Assembly: GCA_003024175.1 (NCBI GenBank) | Contig: MDYQ01000117.1 | Coordinates: 1 to 64,000, forward strand | Source: Planoprotostelium fungivorum | Taxonomy: Eukaryota > Evosea > Variosea > Cavosteliida > Cavosteliaceae | Length of the DNA stretch: 64,000 nucleotides | Reading direction: 5' to 3' | In this document: positions 57,481 through 64,000 of the stretch, piece after piece | Layout: each line of letters opens with the position of its first letter | Numbering within the stretch: the stretch's first letter is position 1 | Made by a program: the position numbers and the translations under genes | The notes under the pieces: model-generated | The model's input: only the letters and a program-made list of their open reading frames with translations | The model's database searches: none | Told to the model about the DNA's origin: nothing

Positions 57481-58745
57481 ATGAACGACGCCCTGATCAA
57501 CACACTGGACGATATGGAGTACAAGCTAGAGCCAACCGACGATATCTTCAGCTTCTTTAACTCGGACGATACTCCGGATGGAATGAGTGAATCCAATAGC
57601 GACTTCTCTGGAATCAGCCCGTTCTCCTCTCCCCTAAGGTAAAGATCTCTTGTGACCTCCCATCTCTCTGGATCCCCATCTATGATTGCAATCCATTTCT
57701 TCGTAAACCAACCTGAGCCCTCTTAAAACCTCCATCTTCTCATCTTAGGTCTCCTTCTTACGTTTGAGTTAGGTCAGACTCGGCCGATTATATGTTGATC
57801 AAAGGAAGCCCCGAACAACCAGAGGTACATCGATCTCTCACTGACTCATCCACCTGACTCATCTCGCAGTTGGATACGAAACAGCTCGACTATATGGACG
57901 AAATCGATCTCCTCCAGATTCCTCCAGTGATTGAGCTCCATCCTTCCACCTTCACACAACTCCCACCTACTCCCGTCGTAAAGCCAATCCCAGCCGCCAC
58001 ACCAAAGAACACAACGCCATCGGTGGTCGTACCTCCACCGGTGACCATCGTCCCCACAAGCAACAGGAAGGTAGCCAGCAAGAAGGCCATCCCAGCGACA
58101 CCTCTTCGAGTGGGAACCAATCCCATCAAGGTCAATCGAAAAATGGAGACTCCCTCAACTGCAGTCAAAAAGAAGCTGAATAACAACATGACGCCACCGA
58201 CGACCGCCACACCACCGCCAGCCGTCGTGAACAAGGGTGAGCCTTCCATTTCGTATCGTCCTCTTCATCGATTGATCTCAACAGCCGCATCGAAGGGACC
58301 CCTCTCCCTCTCACGGGAAGACCTCTTGCAGCTCACGTCCAAGGCCTTTGAGAACTACATCCGCCAAGTGGTTGCCGTTCGAAAGCTCTCACAAGATGAG
58401 CTGGACCAACTGAAGAAGCAGAGACGACTCATCAAGAACCGTGAATCTGCTCAACTCTCTCGCAACCGAAAGAAGGTGACGTGATTCTATCTCATCCATC
58501 ATCTGAGAGCTCTCCTGACATGTCTGAAGGTTCATGTGGATGAGATCGAGACCAAGTTGAATGCACTGACAGCAGAACGTGATGCAGCCTTGAAGCAACT
58601 GTCTGTCGTGGCCGCAGAGAGGGACCGACTCAAGATGGAGGTCATGGCACTGAAGTCTAGACACTCTACGGAGAGCGGTCTCTCCAGTGTACAGAGTGAC
58701 GCCAACGAACTCATCGCAACGGCGTCCGATGTTAAGAACATGTAA
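57481..58745 (+). CDS. bZIP transcription factor
   Basis: About five exons. The acidic N-terminus (MNDALINTLDDMEYKLEPTD) resembles an activation domain. A Pro/Thr-rich middle follows (TPVVKPIPAATPKNTTPSVV). The basic region is KKQRRLIKNRESAQLSRNRK, matching N-x-x-(A/S)-A-x-x-S-R, and the zipper continues across an intron as VHVDEIETKLNALTAERDAA then LKQLSVVAAERDRLKMEV. There is no transmembrane segment after the zipper, unlike ATF6/CREB3, so it should be a soluble nuclear factor. Ends DVKNM. Confidence 0.9.
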
Positions 58746-58993
58746 TCGTGATAGAATAGAAGAAGGGAGGGGATACTTGTATCTAACCCCTGTCCCGTGC
58801 CTCGATGTAATGGTCTCTCTCTTCTCTCGTCTTTCACATCCACACGAGGTGTGAGATGGTGTTTACAAATGAGATGCCATCACAAAAAGTCGAACGCATG
58901 GAACTACACATCTTTCTATGTCTGTTAGATCGATAGGAGATAGAGAAGATGAAAGGTTCTCCTCTATCAAGCTTCTTGGGACCCAACATTGCG

Positions 58994-59028
58994 TGGGGGT
59001 GGGAGGGAGGAAAAGGGGGGAGGGAGGG
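58994..59028 (+). other. G-run cluster (potential G-quadruplex)
   Basis: Seven G-runs occur within 35 bases (GGGGG, GGG, GGG, GG, GGGGGG, GGG, GGG), separated by one to four bases, in the gap between the bZIP 3-prime end and the RRM-R3H start. The spacing fits a G-quadruplex in DNA or in a transcript read from the plus strand. Confidence 0.6.
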
Positions 59029-59230
59029 AAAACTGGTCTGCAATTTCGACTCCACGGACAAGTGAACCGTTTCCAAACATTGTGAATAAGACTATCTCTC
59101 TTCTCTCTCTTCTATAACCACTTTGGGTTGTAATTCAACATCCACATCAACCGGTGATTTATAACCGCTCGACGTCCGTTATCGGGTCAACATCGTCCTT
59201 CGCTGGAAAGCTTCTGCATAGATAACAGAA

Positions 59231-61886
59231 ATGACCGAGGAGGACGATCTCTCCTTCGAGGCTCTAACGTTTGGCGCCAGTGAGAGAGACAAGAAGAGAA
59301 CAGATAAGGTGCGATATCATCCTCTTATATACTATCGTGACATCTAAATGACCGTTCATCTATTCGATTCGGGTTATAAATCTATCGATGGTGATGGAAT
59401 GCATATCTTGGCGGTTGAAGATATGATTTCCACAACAAAAGAGCCACACGGATATCGAAAAGAAGACTAACACAGGACCAGTATCAAATCGAACAAGATG
59501 ACACAGAAGAAGAAGTGCACGAGGCATCTTCAAACGTAATCCTCGTATACACATCGTATGGCGGGAAAATCAATCCCATTCAAATCATCGAATTTGCACA
59601 GGCAAATGGAGGAAAGGTGAGAGAAACACCCTTTGACCCCATATGGCTCATCACATCTCCATCCAGGTCGTCAACTTCAACTTCCGCGAGAAGCAGTGTT
59701 TCGGATTCCTCCAATTCGAAGACGATGGCTCCATCGATCGCGTCTTAGACGCACTCAACGACTCCGTCATCGAGGGAACCCAAGTCAATGGTGAGTCCAT
59801 CTCCACTCCATCTCACCACCATCATCTCACGTTCTTTCTGCAGCCGAGAGGTGCCATGCTATAACAGCCGGCCGCGATCCTCGAACTCACAACTCCGATT
59901 CGGACTATAAGAACAGCACACTCGTGCTGAAGAATCTTCCCTTTCAACTGAAGCAGGAGAGGTTAGAAGAGATCCTGAACTCGGTGGACGTGAAGCCGAT
60001 GAATGTATCATATCTGTATGATAACAATGGTATGTTCAGAGGTATGGCATTTGTCAAATACAAGGAAATAGGCCAGGGAACGAAAGTGAGACATTTTATT
60101 TCTTTTCGTTCACTCTCCCCTTCCCAACTCCCATCTGCGAATTTCTCCGTCGATTTTATTTCATTTTATTCTTTCGACCTCTCCTCATCTCTCGAAGGTG
60201 TTTCAAGCGTTGAACGGTATGGACATCAACGGAAGGAAACTGAGAATCGAATACAAGCGAAAGGTGAGAGAGGAGAAGGGAAGAGGAGAGTGACTCCACG
60301 GCAGGTCAAAGAGGCTTCCGTCCTGCAGGAAGACGACGTCAACCACCTGCACGAACAATTGGTCCAGTTTACAACGAGCCCGCTGACCGAATTATCCTTC
60401 CCCTGCGTATCGAGCTACCAACGAAAGCAGATCCATCAATTCGCCGAACGGTTGGGCCTGGGCCACTACTCCACCGGTGAGATATTCCCGGGAATCCCCC
60501 CCTCTCCCGGGAACTCCGAAATCTCCACGAGATGTCTGACTCGACCAGGCGAGGGAGAGAGCCGATACGTCCTCGTGAAGAAGAGAGATCCAGAGTCAAC
60601 TTCACATCCCAGCAGCTTCAATGGAAACGCAGGTTCTTACGTCAACAGCTTGGCGGCCAGTCTGGGTTCTACTTCGATTCCCATCTCTTCCATCGCGTCT
60701 TCTCCTTCTTCGACCACACAACCTTCTACGAGCCCGAAACAGAGCAGCGGGAAGGTAAAGACATGACCGTCACGATGATGATGGAGATGATGATGATGAT
60801 GGAGATGCTGATGACGAGCAGGTGAGGAGGAGAAGTGACATCAACCCCAACAGTGGAGGAGGAGCAAAAGCGGGCTGGGAGAGTAAATCACCGCAGAACG
60901 ATTTCTCTGGGCCATTGGCCGATCGCCAGAAGGCCATACCCAACCGCAACAACTACAACGGTGATTTTCACCTTTTTCTCCCACATCTCTCTGATTCTTT
61001 TCAGGACCAGGAACCATCGGAGGACCTACGAATTTCTACGGAAATTCCGGAGTGACGCCACCGTACAGTGCACTGAATGGTAACACCAACTTCAACCAGG
61101 CACAACCTCTTTACTCGAGCTCTCCCGCCTTTCCCTCCTATCACAGCAACCAGATGCCCAACGGCAGCTCCATCTCCAGTACGTAACTCGAGATTTCATC
61201 TGAATCTCACCCACGAGCAGGTTACAACATGACGGGAGTGTCTCCCGTGAATTACTATGGTAACGTGTCGAACAACTACAACAACAGCAGCCCAGTCAAC
61301 TACAATAGCTCTACGAGTTCACAGATGCACAGCAACCACATTTCATCTGGTTCCTTCAACACACCCCCCACCATCGGTTTCTCATCCAATTTCCACGCCC
61401 ACTTTGGCTCCAACTACAACGCGAACGGCAACCCCAACGCCTTCAACTCTGCCACTCCTCCGATGTATGTCGGCAGCAACGGTGAGTGCTTACTGTCTAT
61501 AGAGACTCTAAAGAACCCGTCAGGGTCTTTCTCTGGATCACCCTTCTCTCAATTTGGTGGACCTTCACCTCCATTCAGAAAGTCCAACATCCCTTCCAGA
61601 ACCCCCACGAACGAAGGTGCCTCGTTGTAGTCTGATGTCTATCCTCACAGCCGCAGGTGCTACAATATCGGCCGTGAGACAACCGAAGGGACCTGATGGA
61701 ACTGGAGGCTTCGGCAGCGACTATCAGAGGAGCAGGCAGGGATCTGGACCGTCCACGGACAGCAGCAGCGGCCCCGGAAATGCACCCTGGACCCTCTTTG
61801 GGTCTTCTGCACCTCTGTTCACCATGACTTCGGGTCTGGAGGGTCTGAGAGGACAGAGAGAGGGAGAGAGGTACCAAAATCTGTAG
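59231..61886 (+). CDS. RRM-RRM-R3H RNA-binding protein (Pin4/Cip1-like) with Asn/Ser-rich tail
   Basis: Begins MTEEDDLSFEALTFGASERD. First RRM-like part: NVILVYTSYGGKINPIQIIE with VVNFNFREKQCFGFLQFED. Second RRM: STLVLKNLPFQLKQERLEEI, with MFRGMAFVKYKEIGQGTK as RNP1 and VFQALNGMDINGRKLRIEYK. An R3H domain follows (QLVQFTTSPLTELSFPCVSS, YQRKQIHQFAERLGLGHYST, then RYVLVKKRDPEST). The rest is low complexity, rich in Asn, Ser, Pro and Gly (NNYNNSSPVNYNSS). The order RRM to R3H is that of yeast Pin4 and fission yeast Cip1/Cip2, linked to mRNA control under stress. About a dozen exons. Confidence 0.85.
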
Positions 61887-62243
61887 GGTAGACGAACACG
61901 TGCATCGAAAGACTCAAAACTCGAATTTGGACGAATAAATAAGGAATCGTCAGTGTCTTCATCTGTCTGCGCTTCTTCGTGTTCAGTGTGTGTCTTACAT
62001 CCATCGTGCATGCAGACATCACGCTTGTTGTGAATGAGTTATGGCGGTATTTCGTCTTCTCACTCACAGCCTCACTTGCATCCTCTCTTGTCTTGATCAT
62101 GTTCTTCCGATGCAGCAGATCGTATCCAACTGTCCCAACGCTATGTATGTCTCTCCCGCGGGCCGCTGGTTCCACATCCGAGGAGGCCTTTCTCAAGAAG
62201 AACCCCCACTACTCTGTGTGAGGTCTTTCGTCTCATTTAGAGG
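61887..62243. other. Intergenic or 5-prime leader segment before the DENN gene
   Basis: No domain is seen. A plus frame at about 62100-62220 reads QQIVSNCPNAMYVSPAGRWF and might be an upstream exon, but it has no support. Confidence 0.3.
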
Positions 62244-64000
62244 ATGCCAACGGTGGCTGTGGTCTCTTCTATGGATGTCATGAGGGTTGTGGAGCCGGGC
62301 CGCTCAAAAGTTGACACGGTCAACAACAGAAAATGCAATTTCGGTTTGGCGTCGACACAGTCAAAACAGGGACCATCATCGAAAGGACAGCCGATGAGCA
62401 GGATCTCGGAGCAGAAAGAGAATCCTCTTTTCGATTTTGTACTCTTGATCAAGCTCGTCAATGAGAAAGGTACGATGCGATCCGATTCTACGGGTGCCTT
62501 GAGTGAAATCATGCTGAGTATCTTCAGGGACGTTGACGCCTACGGTGGATTATCACTTCCCTCCGTCTGAGAAGGACAATAAGAGTGATTTGGCCAAGTC
62601 CATTGCCATCTTCTGTTTTCCAGAATTGGAAGTATGGGAGCAGACGATCAACAAGAGGATCAACAATAAGATACAAGGGTGAGTGTACGACGATGTGATA
62701 TGTCTATGTCGCCCGAGTCACCATCCAAATGGTTGCATTATAACTTCCGTCAGTGAAAGAAGTGAGACCTTCAACTTTGTATTGACAGAGGGCGATGGAA
62801 CGAAAAAGTTTGGGTACTGCAGAAGATATGTAATCGATAATGCACCCGAATGTTTCTGCATCCTCTCTTTCCTGTGAGATCCGATCCTTCGTCGTCTCCA
62901 TGTTTCGTCCTCCATCAATATCAACAAACTCATAATCACATAGACCATGCACCGGACTCTTCTTGGAGTTACTCAACGCAGTGGAAGCCCAGAGGAAGAG
63001 AGGAAAATCATCTGCCTTCTCTTTCTTGAAGACAGTCCTGGCCAAACCTTTTCCAGCTCCGGGCGCCACCGTAGAGGTCAAGACATTTGACGGCCCCACT
63101 TACAAGATCACACGCTCAGATAACAATTTTCTCCTCGACATGGTGTGTATCATATCATCATCTTTCGTATCGTCATCTCTGATGTCATCATCAGATCTCT
63201 TACCGCAAACTCTTCTCGAGGCTGTCTCTCAAGACCATCCTCAACCTCTTCACCGCTGTCTTAACGGAATCGAGGATCATCATCATCGCAGAGAGCGTCT
63301 CCACCCTCTCTTCCTGCGTCTCCGCCCTCACAGGCCTCGTCTATCCCTTCCTGTGGCAGCACGTTTACATCCCCATCTTACCCAAAGCCCTCTTAACCTA
63401 CACCTGTGCCCCCATGCCCTTCTTAGTCGGCGTTCTCAACTGCAACCAGAAGGAGCTCATGACCCTCCCGATAGAGGACGGCGTCATGCTCGACGTCGAC
63501 TCTGGCAAATTGCTGCGGCCGCTGCCCGACACGTGCGAATACCTCAAGGTGGAAGGAGATATCGATGAAAACTGAATGAAATTTCAGATTCTACCGAAGA
63601 AGATGTACAGATCGCTCTTCTATCTGCTGACGGAAGAGATGAACAGTTACGCAGAGAAACAGAAGACAGACATGACGCCAGAGCAGGTGAGAGTGATCAC
63701 GTGATGGAAGACTCTGATGTGGTAAGGTGGCCGCGGCAGATAAGAAGTTCGATTTGAACGTGTCGAAAATCTTTCTGGGATTTTTCGTTCAAGTGTTGGG
63801 GGATTATCAGACATTCATGGTGGGGCACAAGTTTGATCACGAGAGGTACAAGAAGTCAAAAGGACCTGAGTTACAGAAGGTGAAGGACATACTCACACTT
63901 TTTCTCCTCTACTTTTTTTATCTGCTGCTGCACTTTCCATCTCCTCTTTTTCTCTTCTCCTCTTTTTCTTTCTTCTCTTCCCATACCTTTCCACGATTTC
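62244..64000 (+). CDS. DENN-domain protein, N-terminal part (runs off the window)
   Basis: Starts MPTVAVVSSMDVMRVVEPGR. The uDENN part has NPLFDFVLLIKLVNEK and PTVDYHFPPSEKDNKSDLAK, then IAIFCFPE and ETFNFVLTEGDGTKKFGYCR. The cDENN part has YRKLFSRLSLKTILNLFTAV, LTESRIIIIAESVSTLSSCV and ALTGLVYPFLWQHVYIPILP, followed by MPFLVGVL. The dDENN part begins near IFLGFFVQVLGDYQTFMV. DENN proteins are GEFs for Rab GTPases in membrane traffic. The C-terminus lies beyond position 64000, so specificity cannot be read. Confidence 0.9.

Overview
The window is nuclear DNA from a gene-dense eukaryote. Most genes are split by very short GT-AG introns, typically about 35-60 nt and often beginning GTGAG. They lie close together on both strands with small intergenic gaps. 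The actin gene encodes a protein very close to the amoebozoan/dictyostelid type, and the gene set (a Rap-GAP-like domain protein, DENN protein, MBOAT, an SMCHD1-like ATPase, SMYD, a GH72 glucanosyltransferase) fits a free-living amoebozoan such as a protosteloid amoeba. The phylum is an inference, not a proof. Many apparent frameshifts between neighbouring reading frames disappear once 35-60 nt introns are removed.

Layout. 0-4.2 kb: end of an unknown gene, then a minus-strand gene joining PH, peroxiredoxin-like and Rap-GAP-like domains. 4.5-10.3 kb: a glyoxylate/hydroxypyruvate reductase-type enzyme, a NIFK-like nucleolar RNA-binding protein with a long Lys/Glu repeat tail, a small acidic protein, and a protein in which a GFA zinc domain runs in frame into a polysaccharide deacetylase. 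10.3-18.3 kb: a GUP1-like MBOAT acyltransferase, an unrecognised protein, a HAD hydrolase, a WrbA-type quinone reductase and a secreted GH3 beta-glucosidase. 18.4-19.8 kb: a noncoding satellite with three units of 447 bp, in which a 129-bp segment is inverted in the middle unit between perfect 28-bp inverted repeats. 20-21.7 kb has no clear gene except a possible Pol III-type unit.

21.75-48.0 kb is the most unusual part. A GPI-anchored GH72 glucanosyltransferase and a multi-pass membrane protein (7TM-like) lie at 21.75-25.2 kb. A segment of about 2 kb, holding the GH72 tail and the whole membrane-protein gene, is repeated in inverted orientation at 45.6-48.0 kb. The right copy carries a 426-bp hAT-like MITE with an 8-bp target duplication. 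The 20.3 kb between the arms holds a damaged NmrA-family gene, a lipoxygenase with an N-terminal CBM48, a SMYD-type SET/MYND protein, a carboxylic acid reductase-like A-ACP-R enzyme with an N-terminal ZZ finger, and a large SMCHD1-like GHKL ATPase/SMC-hinge protein.

48-64 kb: a small unknown gene, an Asteroid/XPG-like nuclease, a 27-bp minisatellite, actin, heme oxygenase, several small unknown genes, a bZIP factor, an RRM-RRM-R3H RNA-binding protein, and the start of a DENN-domain protein that runs off the window.

No viral or retroviral element, CRISPR array or rRNA was seen. Exon boundaries come from reading frames and splice motifs by eye, so individual exon edges may be off by a few codons.
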